In this document: one piece after another, positions 1 to 9,262 of the stretch | Numbering within the stretch: the stretch's first letter is position 1 | How the letters are laid out: the number at the start of each line of letters is the position of its first letter | Assembly: GCA_013054445.1 (NCBI GenBank) | Contig: JAAMPI010000984.1 | Location: 1 to 21,709, forward strand | Length of the DNA stretch: 21,709 bases | Reading direction: 5' to 3' | Source: Cudoniella acicularis | Lineage: Eukaryota; Ascomycota; Leotiomycetes; Helotiales; Helotiaceae | Position numbers and translations under genes: made by a program | Notes under the pieces: generated by a model | Seen by the model: the letters and a program-made list of their open reading frames with translations, nothing else | Database searches by the model: none | Told to the model about the DNA's origin: nothing

Positions 1-1101
1 TCAACTTACTTTAGCAATCTTATATCATACTTTGACTTATCTTTGCTTGTAACGTGCTAAGCTTTCCAGTTAGCAAACCCGATCAGTATTGCCTTGCTCG
101 ACACTTCTATACTACCAATCCGACAGACCTCCTGCTTACCTGAGGCGCCGTCTTTAGTTAAGTAGACCCGATCCGTTACACCTTAGGAGACAGAACTTGC
201 TCCCCTAGAGGGAGCCGTGTCTAGCACCTTATTTTTAGTAATACTTATATTCTCGCTAACATCTTCTTCTATACTTTATATACGGTATATGATACGCTAT
301 AGCCGCTGATTTACTACTAAACAACTTTAGGCTTTTTTATTTCGAATTAACGACTTAAAATACCGTAAGTATAAAACTAGATAAAGATAGGAGCCTTGTT
401 GGCCTTCTCCTTCGCTGCTCTCTGTTATATAGTATTAGGAATCTATATACTAGCCGAGGACAATACTATAAAAGCGGGAGTTGCGACTTTAATTGTACGT
501 ACCTGCCCTTCTTATAATGTTTTTTTTACTTTACTAATAAGTTATTAACGTAGTTCAACTTCAACCTTATAAATATCTATCTACCAAACCCTTTAGTCAA
601 GCCACGTACTATTCTAACACGTGACCTTCTCTAACTTTCTAAAGCGAAATTTAAAGCGCGGCAAGCCTCCTTAATACGGCTGTTTCAGGTGCTATAGGTG
701 CTACTGCTATAGCTGTTTCTAACATCACCGCTATCGAAGCAATGATCCTAAGAAATTGTTCGCTTAGTATAAAGCAATTCTATATTAGGTTCGAAAACAA
801 AATAAATTATACTAACTTTCTATTTAATATTTCTAGTATAGTACCAGAAGCTGTTACGAAATTCGTTAGCGACGAGGTCTAGTCTCTTTAACCTCTCGAG
901 GGGATTTTAGCAAAAGTTATACTTGTGAACATTTAAGGCTATTTGATTCTAGGGCTAATATCTATACCGGTTATAGTACTTATATTTGTCTATTTATTTT
1001 TCGACCTTATTCCTTTTGCCGCTCGTTTACTGAAACTAGGGGTTAGTTTAGTGGCCGTGTTCTATTAGGTTCTTTTTCTTATACCTTACCTTATTCTGCA
1101 C
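1..1101. repeat. AT-rich RIP-degraded repeat, no intact gene
   Basis: This stretch is strongly AT-rich, full of TA dinucleotides, and has no ORF of useful length in any frame. Read on the minus strand, one frame between about 1000 and 550 gives a helix-like, then Arg-rich peptide interrupted almost only by TAA/TAG. That is what a coding transposon looks like after CpA-to-TpA RIP. The helical segment followed by a basic cluster weakly recalls the C-terminal tail of pogo/Fot1-type transposases, but I could not find a DDE core and do not assign it. The clear statement is only that this is a degraded repeat. It ends sharply where the better-preserved solo LTR begins. Confidence 0.6.
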
Positions 1102-1277
1102 TGTCACGGAGTTGGTTCACGTGACCTGTTCTACACGTGACGGCGCTAGGCCTAAGCGAGGTTCGGGCAGAGGTTAAATACGTGGCAGCTTCTCCCTTCC
1201 CCTTCTTCTCTTCTTCGTCGATTATTCTAAGTAATAGAGCACTGTTTACTTCACGTCTGCCTGAGTGCCCTGTGACA
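1102..1277. mobile_element. Solo LTR of a retrotransposon (176 bp)
   Basis: The segment begins TGTCACGG and ends CTGTGACA, so it has TG...CA ends within a 6-bp perfect inverted repeat (TGTCAC/GTGACA), as LTRs do. It is flanked by a perfect 5-bp direct repeat, TGCAC at 1097-1101 and TGCAC at 1278-1282. This is the target-site duplication expected of Gypsy or Copia integration. No primer-binding site, polypurine tract or second LTR is in the window, so it is a solo LTR left by LTR-LTR recombination. Two CACGTGAC motifs lie near its left end (about 1118-1141), in the part that usually holds the promoter. It looks less RIP-mutated than the sequence to its left. Two overlapping ORFs on opposite strands here (about 1091-1328) are chance readings. 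Orientation cannot be told from the ends. Confidence 0.75.
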
Positions 1278-1401
1278 TGCACTATGCCTAATCAAAGATC
1301 TAGGATTTTAAATCAATTGTTAGGGTAGAGGAAGGAGATGCAAGTAGTTGGATTTTAGGGGCTGTTATTTGTGCCGGGGTTATGATGTTGTTGACAATGG
1401 C

Positions 1402-1450
1402 TAACGTGCATCCCTACGTCGAGAGGCGCACTCCGTAACGAGACAAATTA
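1402..1450 (+). repeat. Left-type terminal inverted repeat of a TA-flanked DNA transposon family
   Basis: The sequence starts TAACGT, then TCCCTACGT, CGAGA, CGT and CGAGAC with a few differences between. It matches, over about 48 nt with small gaps, the reverse complement of 5290-5338, where the inverse end GGGACGTTA occurs. It also belongs to the same family as the two ends of the MITE at 1790-2023. If it pairs with the copy at 5337, a unit of about 3.9 kb would be bounded by TA at both sides and contain the gene at 2727-4530. The pairing is an inference: the two arms are visibly diverged and could come from separate copies. Confidence 0.5.
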
Positions 1451-1787
1451 GTACTTTAAATTCAATTGATTCTAAATTTCTGAACCCATTGAAAATTCCC
1501 GGACTTTTGTATCAGTCATATTGTGCGACTCCTCCTAAACAGTCCAAACCCCGGCTACGCTGAAAATTACGATCGCGTCGTCGCCGTCGCGTCTGATTGC
1601 GGAGGGCGTCAATTCGTAGTATAATAGGACCCCTCGACCTTCAGCACCACCACGAGCTCTTTGCGCCTTTCCACACTCATAGAACAGTTTGATCTAGGTT
1701 TCCAAGCCTCACCACGATGCTAAGAAGTCATTGTCAGCCTTGTGGCGGGCGTGGCGCTCGATCTGAGCGACGAGCTGGTTAGTCTTA
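1451..1787. other. Spacer without a recognisable gene
   Basis: Base composition returns to moderate GC here. The minus strand carries a short open stretch (1709-1780) ending in a stop, which resembles coding sequence but matches nothing I recognise. AAATTCAATTGATTCTAAATTT at 1456-1477 is a weak AT palindrome. I see no gene that I can support. The segment sits between the diverged left TIR (1402) and the nested MITE (1790). Confidence 0.4.
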
Positions 1788-2025
1788 TAACGTCCGTCCC
1801 TGCGTGGCGGAAAACCCGGTGTGCCGGAAACGACCAATGAGATCACAAGGATCGCGGGTTCTTCTCCACAACATCTTCTTAAATCAACCACAACAAAAAG
1901 TTGTTATATTTGAAGTTAGCAATAGATTCATTACACTATTCCTATTCATTCAGCGACTTGTGAATGTTGAAATTTGTCTAATTTTCCGGCACACTGGGTT
2001 TTCCGCCACGTCGGGACGGACGTTA
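1788..2025. mobile_element. Complete MITE with ~42-bp TIRs and TA target duplication
   Basis: Left arm (1790-1831) and the reverse complement of the right arm (1982-2023) agree at all but a few positions over about 42 nt. Both start ACGTCCGTCCC, then share CGTGGCGGAAAACCC and GTGTGCCGGAA. Each end abuts a TA (1788-1789 and 2024-2025), the duplication made by Tc1/mariner/pogo transposases. The element is 234 bp, and its 150-bp interior is AT-rich without coding potential, so it must have moved with transposase supplied elsewhere. The high arm identity suggests a fairly recent, un-RIPed insertion. Open frames that cross it (for example 1804-2139) are chance readings through the TIRs. Confidence 0.85.
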
Positions 2026-2135
2026 CCGGAGGAGAAGATTGATTGCAGCGCGCTCGAGGACCTCTCAATGCTGATGACACAGAGCGCCTGTTCTGTTGGG
2101 CGGGAGAATAGGTGGTGTCGTGCATCTGCAGGTCG

Positions 2136-2168
2136 CTAGATTGGGGCTAGATTGGGGCTAGATTGGGG
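2136..2168. repeat. Three perfect tandem copies of an 11-bp unit
   Basis: CTAGATTGGGG occurs three times back to back (2136-2146, 2147-2157, 2158-2168). It lies between the MITE and the promoter side of the gene at 2727. It may be a simple slippage product; no function is implied. Confidence 0.9.
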
Positions 2169-2726
2169 AGTTTGATCACTTCGTGCATTAGTGGGTAATG
2201 AATCCTAACATGACCTTATCTAGAGCGATCGAGGCCGAGACGAACACGGTGAGAGCGTGCTACTACTGTATTACCATCGTGATTGTGATGCGGAAGGAGT
2301 CAAGTGAGACGCGGCGGTTAGGCAACTACCGTACGGAGTACTGTTGGGCACATAGCCTATGGATTGTTCAAAAAACCTGTTATCATACGCCACATGCGAG
2401 ACTTTGTACGCCACATACGTCACTAAGCTTGAGAATACCTCTCTATTTTACTACGATGCACGAAGACTACTCAGTGATATAGGGATTTACAATACAGAGT
2501 AAGTTACCGTAACTTAGAGGTAGGTTCTCTAAACACATTTGGGGAAATTATACTGTGTGCTTCACTGTGTACGTTGAACTCGTTATGTCAGAGGTGACGT
2601 GACACAAACCCCGCACATGAGTTTGAAGTCTGCAGAGGAAACTGAATTCTGTAGAGGTAGGGTTTCTTGTCAGTTTCATCCTACAGTATAGAAGAGGTTC
2701 CATTTAGAACAATTGAATCGACTACA
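2169..2726. other. Upstream region of the gene at 2727; no separate gene
   Basis: This 558-nt stretch has no ORF that I accept. The open frame at 2198-2482 has no recognisable domain and no coding-like composition. TACGCCACAT is repeated with 11-nt spacing (about 2388-2418). The region is presumably the promoter and leader of the downstream gene. I cannot point to a clear TATA box or initiation tract. Confidence 0.4.
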
Positions 2727-4530
2727 ATGGCAATTAATGTTGATGCTGTTACAAGTTTGGTGAAAGGATTGAGAATCGCTGACAAGACATCTGAGGTCGG
2801 CGGGCCAGATTCCTGGTCACTTGAGCTCAACTCTTCAAGATTCAATCCGATTGCTCGATCAATCTGCCAGAATCACTGCCTCACAGGCTCAAGAAGCTCA
2901 TTCCTTAGCTGGCTCAACAATTCACCTTAATAGTCTGGATATATACTCCCTTCACAGAATAACCAACGAGTTTACAGAAGTAACTCGTGTTCTCGATGAT
3001 ACCGCTAATACGCTCAGAAATGCGGCGGAACTGTCTATCATTGCCTATCTTGCTTCCCTTGGAGGTCAGGGTGGGGCTAACATCTGCGACGGGTCTCAGC
3101 TTCAGCGCATATTATCACACTTTGATAAGCAAATAAGAAGCATTGTCCGAGGTGTTCTGAATAACTCTAGCTATGGCAATTGCGTTCTATGGAAGATTGC
3201 TGAGGAGTGTTATAATCAAGCTACCAGCTACTCCGGCGCACTACATCCCGATAACTATTTCGTTGAGCGCGAAGAGGCTTATCTTGAATGGCCATATGAC
3301 CCTGATTTTGAGGCTGAGGAATATTATGAACACGAAAATCGCCTGGCGGTCGACGACGATTATGCCAAGGCCTTCAGTGAACAAATTGAACACAGGCGAG
3401 GGAAGAGTAAGAGGAAAGAGCAGAGTTGGGTCGACTTTTGGGTTTTGGTCCTTAACAGATGCCCCGGCGGACCGACGCTGTTCTACCCACGAGCAAGCTA
3501 CGAGGTCAAACTTTTGAAGTTTGCGACTACGGATATCCCACCGTACTTATTTCGGACGTTTGACGGAAAGAGCTCAGGAAGAAACGACGATAACGTGATA
3601 GCTTCGATGACGAGCGTTAGTAGGTCACCGGGAGACAGCAGAATCGATCTTCTGTCTCTTCCAACGGACAGAGCAACAGACATGATATATACACATCTGA
3701 CTAAACAGTGTTGCGGCGGGGAAGACCCCGATAACCTGATGTCCTGGACAAGCTCTCTGCTGTTCGCAATTCAATACGCGATCTGGAGATGCCGTACGTT
3801 TCACTGCCACCCAGCGGACATCAAAATCTGCGCGGTAGATACTAGGAGATTTCCGCATGGGCAATTTGCGCCGGACATGTGGCTTCTTCAAGCGTATCGC
3901 CATTTCGCCGCACAAGTGGGTGGGGAGACACAGAAGTTCTTCCGCTTCCGTCTAGAGGATGAAAGATACTACAACGGAGAATACCTTTCCCAAGGATCAG
4001 TGAACCATGCGAGTCGATCATGTGTAGTCTCTTTAGAAAGTCTGGAAGAGTCTGGGGTCTATGATTTATATCCTGAATTCGCTGAAGTACAGGGTATGGA
4101 GAAATGGACGAATCGTGTGCTAGAACTGCGTCAGGGCTGGTCCATCGAGCAAAGAACGACCCCTCAAAAGATTCAGCTTGCGTCAATGGTGACAATGAAA
4201 TGTTTCAATAACTTTGAGACAATTGATATGGTATTAATACTCCTATCATTTAAAGCCCGCAAAATAAGAGGTATGTTCTCTCTAATAGCTTTCATTTTAT
4301 ATGAAGTCCGATAATAATGACGCGTAATCATCGAAGGGGATCCTAGAGATAACAATAAATACGGCCCAGAATGGAGCCGTAGGCCAGATGAGGTCCGAAG
4401 ATATGCAAGTACAGCTGAATTACTAAAATCGCGAAACCAAAGTATGAACGGATGGGGCGATGCCTCCCTTCACTTGCTGAATAACTCGTTTGATATCCAA
4501 ATGGTCAAAGAAATATTTGACTGTACTTAA
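2727..4530 (+). CDS. Fungal protein of unknown function (DUF7587-like), frameshifted, 2 exons
   Basis: The first ATG is at 2727. It opens MAINVDAV and runs about 31 codons in frame until PDSWS near 2819, where homologous-looking sequence jumps to the +1 frame (STLQDSIRLLDQ). One extra base near 2815-2826 explains this. Exon 1 then runs to 4270, an intron spans 4271-4336, and exon 2 ends at TAA 4528-4530. Correcting one base gives about 578 residues. The N-terminal 140 residues look helical. After an acidic linker comes a globular part with PPYLFRTFD (about 270-278), LMSWTSSLLFAIQYA (about 337-351), IKICAVD (about 366) and GEYLSQGSV (about 416-424). From memory this matches a large Pezizomycotina family annotated DUF7587. 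The order R, S-T-S, E resembles R-S-E ADP-ribosyltransferase folds; that is inference. The gene lies between diverged TIRs (1402, 5337). Apart from the shift it is well preserved, in contrast with its RIP-mutated right neighbour, so the shift may be a recent lesion or an assembly error. Confidence 0.7.
4271..4336 (+). other. Intron in the gene at 2727-4530 (66 nt)
   Basis: The donor is GTATGT, a consensus fungal 5' site. The acceptor is TCGAAG at 4331-4336, preceded by a CGTAAT branch-like site. Splicing in phase 1 joins KIRG to DPRDNNKYGPEWS and keeps an open frame to the TAA at 4528. The downstream peptide is compositionally normal, which supports this over the unspliced reading that stops after FILYEVR. 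Confidence 0.75.
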
Positions 4531-5289
4531 GACGATTTTATACTTAGATTTCGTCACTAGCGATTGTGTTTCTGGTACTGTAAGCTCACGTGTTGAGAAT
4601 GCTAAAATTTGGCGCCATTGTGGAGGAAATGATGAAAAGAGGCCAGAATTTGTTGTAGGAATTATCGTTATCTACCTCCTGAGGCAATTACTAATGATGC
4701 TTCATTTTCGGACTTCGAGGAAATATATATCTAATCATTAAGTATCTGTGAATTCAGAACTAGTAAAAGAATTCACGTAGAGCGGACACCGATTTCGTAC
4801 ATAGCCCTGGCTGACAGGAGCTGATTAATTGCTATGCCTGGATCATCCATAGCTTTGGCGCTTCAGATAGCTGTGATACCTCCGGCTGTGGTATCACTAG
4901 CGTGGCCATTAATACGAGACCCTGTAACACGCTATATTTTCGCTAGAAAGCTTAACGTTCTATGTATACATATTCCTTTATCTGGATAAATTCGGCATAT
5001 ATATTTTCTTATGCTCCGTGTCTCAAAGCTCGGAAATAGTATTCATTCTTGATAGAAATTTCGTACTATAGCCCCGAAATTCAAGAACAGGCCGATACTC
5101 GTGATAAAGCAGGGGGGGATAGTTGAAATGGCTTTTGACGCTATCGACGGGAAGACCGACAGCATAATCAAGACCACAGTATTTTTTCGTTGCAAACCGA
5201 GTTCTTATAGAGAAACGACTTAAGAATAATTGTATACTAACTATAACTTTATATACTTATAAGAAAAAAACTTAAGACCTCTAAACTAT
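4531..5289. other. Intergenic, becoming AT-rich; small hairpin
   Basis: No gene is supported. The open frame 4490-4741 is an out-of-frame shadow of the last exon and its 3' flank. An 8-bp perfect inverted repeat (GTGATACC at 4873-4880, GGTATCAC at 4890-4897) could form a hairpin. From about 4920 the sequence turns AT/TA-rich in the RIP style and continues so to the TIR at 5337. Confidence 0.5.
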
Positions 5290-5338
5290 AGATTCGTCTC
5301 GGCACGGTGGGTGTCTCGCTACGTAGGGAGGGACGTTA
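5290..5338 (-). repeat. Right-type terminal inverted repeat, same family as 1402 and the MITE
   Basis: Reverse-complemented, this segment reads CTAACGTCCCTCCCTACGT followed by AGCGAGACACCC and CCGTGCCGAGAC. It matches the MITE end at about 32 of 43 positions and the end at 1402 over about 48 nt with gaps. The outer edge is TA at 5336-5337. It is the right end of an element whose body lies to the left. It lies only about 65 bp beyond the end of the chromodomain part of the recombinase pseudogene. Confidence 0.55.
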
Positions 5339-5402
5339 GTCAAAGGAATATCTATATAAAGTCTCGCCGAAGTACTATATCTCGCCTTCAGCTATAGCAG
5401 TC

Positions 5403-5756
5403 CTAAGCTATCGAGTTTGCGCTGCGGTAGGCCTCTATAAGATCTTCATGTACATGATCCTCGTTAAGCCAGATGTTTTAATCGTCTGGATACCCTCCCC
5501 ACTTGACAAGATATTAGGTAACCATTTTCTTCTGCCTCCCGAGCCGGACGCTGCGCTTCCTTAGAAGTTGCTCGGCCGTAGCAGTATAAGCCCGGACGAG
5601 ATCCTCGTGTATCTTATCGACTAAGCTATTTTCCTCGTCTAGATATCCTTCCCACTTGACTAAGTATTGGGTGATCCCTTTCTTGCTACCTTTAGGCCGG
5701 TTAACCTTGTGGCTAAGAATTCGCTCAACTATGTACTGATCATCCCCCGGGGTCAC
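5403..5756 (-). other. Tandem chromodomain-coding segment of the same pseudogene
   Basis: Copy 1 (5756-5560) reads QYIVERILSHKVNRPKGSKK then GITQYLVKWEGYLDEENSL and IHEDLVRAY. Copy 2 (5516-5425) reads, in the same frame, YLVKWGGYPDD, NIWLNEDHVHEDLIEAYRS. The stop before copy 2 is TAA at the position where copy 1 has Gln (ITQYLVKW against VT-stop-YLVKW), as expected from CAA to TAA. YLVKW-GYP-D-N-W is the classic chromodomain core with its aromatic cage residues. Chromodomains bind methylated histone H3 tails, or in the shadow type other proteins. The chromovirus Gypsy integrase has a single C-terminal chromodomain, but this pair is joined in frame to the recombinase, so it is not an integrase remnant. 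Confidence 0.75.
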
Positions 5757-7699
5757 GGCGGCTAGCTCGGGCTTTTGAATAGTAGTTTTGTAAGCCGGTA
5801 AATATTCTTAGTCCTAAGGCTTACGGATTGCCCCCTCGGTATCCTTATTTGTATACTTACTTTATTACGACGGAATTGTACTTAAGGGATCAGAGAGAGA
5901 GGCATCCTGTATATAGAGAGGCTCTGTGATAAAGCTGGTACTAAGTGGCGCGCGGCTATCGAGGATAATCGGTATATCTTACGGGTTGTTAGTAGCAACG
6001 TATAAAATAGAAGAAGTATCAACTTACTCTGACTTCTATAGCCGCTTATAGAATCACCGTATAGGCCGTTATGACCTCCTTGTTTAATAGCTCTTACCTT
6101 GGTGCTTAGTACTATATCAGGCGAGTCCTTAAGCTCTATACCGGGAGAAATGACCTTAAAATTGTAATAACTTTCCCTATCCTCTATATATATCGAATCT
6201 TCTATGCCAGAGTCAGAGGTAGCTACTTGAAGCGTTAGTGATATATATACTCTAAGACGGATGTGCGTCTTGTATAGAACTTCTCTATACCGAGAGATGA
6301 CTGTGCCCTTTATCGGGGCTCGTGAGATCTACTACGTTAATCACCTCATAGTCTAACGCCGTCGTCTCTTTAATAGACGGCATAGCTAGTTGACAGAGGA
6401 GCTAAGGATCGATCCTTTTAGGGATATCAGAACAGACAGACGATGCTAGTGTTTTAGTAGAAGCCAAGGCTTTAATGTCTATCTAGTCAAAATTCTCTAG
6501 GTTGATAGATGATCTCGTAGAGCCGCTAGAAGGTGGGGTGGTACTGGTGGAAGGTAGTGTAGATGTGTCAGGCCGTAACCGTAGACTATTTACCTCCGCC
6601 GTCTCGTAGATAAAATCGTATTCCACCTTAACAGGAGCCTCGCTTCCCACACCCCTCTTTCTCGTATAGCTAGACCTCTGCCTTTTTGCCCGTATAGGTT
6701 TAGTATCTATTTCGTTATTTTGTCTTGATCTTTTTAATTTCTTCCGCTTATTAATAAATTCATAACAATAAACATCTTAAAGATAGAACTGCAACCTTAG
6801 TGGCGAGTCGAAGGGTCCTATATATTAGGGACTAAGAGGTTGGTAGGGACAGTAGAGTGGTTGGTCGTTATAGCGTTAGATATGTTTGTCGAAACATTCG
6901 TTGATATGCTCCTTCTATTTGTTTCGAAGAGGAAATAGTTGTATCCGTTCTACAGCTGGCAGTGATGTGTTATTTAGGCAGAAACCATAGTATCCAGCAG
7001 TCGCTAAAACTCTACTATAGACAAGAGGATCATATTAGATAGGAAGGGTTTCCGGATTATCTAGATAGACTTAGTAGTGATCTTCCTATTTAGACTTAGT
7101 AAAAATCCAATCATAGCAGAGAAAGCAAAGTTCAGCGAAACCATACTCAGCCATTCGAACCTTTTTATAACAGTCGTATATATGTTTCCAATCGTAGGCT
7201 GTCGTGGTGATTGGCTTTGGCTCGCCTACATCCGTTAAGCAGCTACATTTTTCCGGTTCTAAGCCGGGTCGGACCTTTATTTCAGTTTCATTCAGATATA
7301 GCGCAACCAAGTCACGAAGGGCGGCAAGGCTAATAGTGCGCAGAGGCGCAACCTCGAGAAGACTGGACGTAAGGCGGTCGCGCTTAGGCATGAGAAACCG
7401 AGTCCGGCCGAATATGGTTCGGTGGTGTCCTTCTAAAGCAGGGTTCTCTACTCCGCCAGGCTCAAGTATGTTCGGCTAAAGTTTTTGCTATTTGCGGAGT
7501 TCTCTAAGCGAAAGTTTGCGGCGTAATTCGTACAATTCCCTTCGGCGTCTGATCGAATCCGGATCTTTCTTCCCTATTAAACTTATAATCTGCTCATCCA
7601 AATCGATATATTCCTGGCTATTTTCAAACTCGTGTTGCTTCTCTGCTGGTAGTGCTTAAGCCAGTTTTAGGTTGCGAGGTAGAGTCAAGGACAGAAAGA

Positions 7700-8620
7700 G
7701 GTCGTTAACAAGGCTACGCGTCTTAGTGCCGAAATAACTACCTTGTCTATCGGCAACAAGGTTGGGCAGATAGTAGTTGCGAAACGTATTAGAGTCCTTT
7801 TGGCCAGCGTACTTCTCTATACTAACCTCTAGATATAGGAGGTCTAGATATTAATTAGCACGAGAATGATGTGCGGAATTGGTATACATACGAATCCTGG
7901 TCAAGCCCAACGCTCTGTAATCATGGATCGTTCCCGGCCAGGCGTAGCCCGCACGAAAGCCTAGACCTCTAAAACGACCGCTAAATGCAGTCGCGTTCTC
8001 GATCTTGCCCGGGGAGGCCCTTCTAGACATGCTCTTAAAGAAAGGCAAATCAACCACATTCTTATCCCACTGAAGAGGATACATCTCTTCATCGGGCGGG
8101 ACGAGATTAAAAAGTTCTTCAATTGTTCTATAGTCCCTGAATGCTCCTTTTGCTACTAGAATGGCAAGTATGAAGAGCATCGGTTGACAAAACAGGGGTG
8201 AAGGCTCGAGACCTTCGTACAAAGAATGTTCGGGCCTACCAATGCGCAATTAGCAACCTGGAGTAGAGAGGGGCTGGGTATAAACCTTTTATCTGGTGTT
8301 TGTGTCGTATTCTTAGCGTCTCGGATCACTTTCATAGCAAATTCTACGTTTCCATGTTCGTTCCGAAACACCCCGAAGGTGATATCCTATTGCCAGTCAG
8401 TCCATCAGTAGGCACTACAGTAAGTGAAGCATGCAAGAAAATCTTAGAGGCATTCTTACTTTATAATACAAACCACGACCGGAGCCCGGATGACAGCTAG
8501 ACTCAATATACTCCCTAACCCGTGCTGAAGAACACACAATAACCATAAAATCCGCCCAATCCGACACTCTTGTTTTGGGTGATTCGTAAATATACCAGTC
8601 CATTGTCCACATCTGCCTCC
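7700..8620 (-). other. Tyrosine-recombinase core of the DUF3435 pseudogene
   Basis: This is the catalytic portion of the pseudogene. It contains an Arg-bearing SARVREYIESS motif that would correspond to box I, the HxxR of IHDYRA, and the AGQ...NYY motif that would supply the nucleophilic Tyr of box II. Two frame changes are needed (between about 8465 and 8395, and near 8225-8249), and a TAA interrupts it at 7851. The lysine between the boxes cannot be placed with confidence. The gene cannot make an active enzyme as it stands. Confidence 0.7.
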
Positions 8621-9262
8621 CAAGATAGAGGAAGTGGCTTTAGTACCATATCTCCTGGGCCGCTTGCTGCTGCGCATTTTGATTATTTCAGGCAACTTTT
8701 CTTTGATAAACTATGAATAGTTAGCATTATTCAGAATATAAGTGACATAACAAAATCGCAATTATGTAGTATATGGAGAGACGTGCCCTTCTGATTTGAG
8801 TTATCAGCTTTGGAGGTATCGGAGCATGCTCCAGTTGCCAACCAGCTGTGAAAATTTCCAATATTGGATGACCGAGCCTTGGGCTCCATTAACATCGATT
8901 TCTTCATCGGGGTCGTGAGCTTCAATGCCGTCAATGTCAAAAGCGATATTTTGTACGAATTCTTTCAATGACTCGAGGTCGTTAACGAGATGCTCTACGA
9001 ATTCTTTTGGTGGCTCGAGGTTGTCGTCGGTGCCAGAATTAAATTTTGCTTTAGCGAGTCTATTTATTAGGTCAAAAGCCCACGTGTAGTTGAGGGGATG
9101 CAACTCACTAATACCAATTGTCTACTTGCCTCTGATAGGTTTTTCGGGTCGGTATTTCAATATGGCTTAGAACTTCAGAACTATTGATATGAGTTTTATT
9201 CTTCTCGGATCCTTTTTGTCGAGCTCTTTCAAGAAACCCTCGGGGTCCTTCCGCCTACCCAT

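Larger units (their letters stand above)
5403..9262 (-). pseudogene. RIP-inactivated DUF3435 tyrosine recombinase with zinc-finger-like segment and tandem chromodomains (Starship captain-like)
   Basis: The likely start is ATG at 9262 (MGRRKDPEGF). The N-terminal half (9262-8804) has PEKPIRG and GSVIQYWKFS, as in core-binding regions of DUF3435 proteins. The catalytic half follows: SARVREYIESS and GSGRGLYYK (about 8565-8465), DITFGVFRNEHG (about 8390-8340), a frameshift near 8225-8249, SPLFCQPMLFILA and KGAFRDYRTIEEL, then TIHDYRALGL (HxxR, about 7935-7905) and YAGQKDSNTFRNYY (about 7810-7770). From 8249 to about 6240 it stays in one frame across at least 14 stops, all TAA or TAG. The tail has RPGLEPEKCSC, FAELCFLCYDW, NNTSLPAVERIQ, KEHINECFDKHI and PLYCPY (Cys/His-rich), basic KRKKLKRSRQ, a Ser/Thr-rich linker, then two chromodomains. 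Two further indels lie near 6220 and 6030. The family cuts and rejoins DNA through a Tyr nucleophile; captains move Starships. About 1,290 codons is long for the family. The original C-terminus is uncertain. Confidence 0.8.

Noticed and set aside
550..1000. Pogo/Fot1-type transposase C-terminus
   Set aside because: Only a vague helical-then-basic pattern after reading through stops; no DDE catalytic block visible, so left as degraded repeat.
5514..5756. The chromodomain as the tail of a Gypsy/chromovirus integrase
   Set aside because: The upstream sequence in frame reads into the linker, Cys/His segment and DUF3435 core, with no integrase HHCC, DDE, RNase H or reverse transcriptase motifs.
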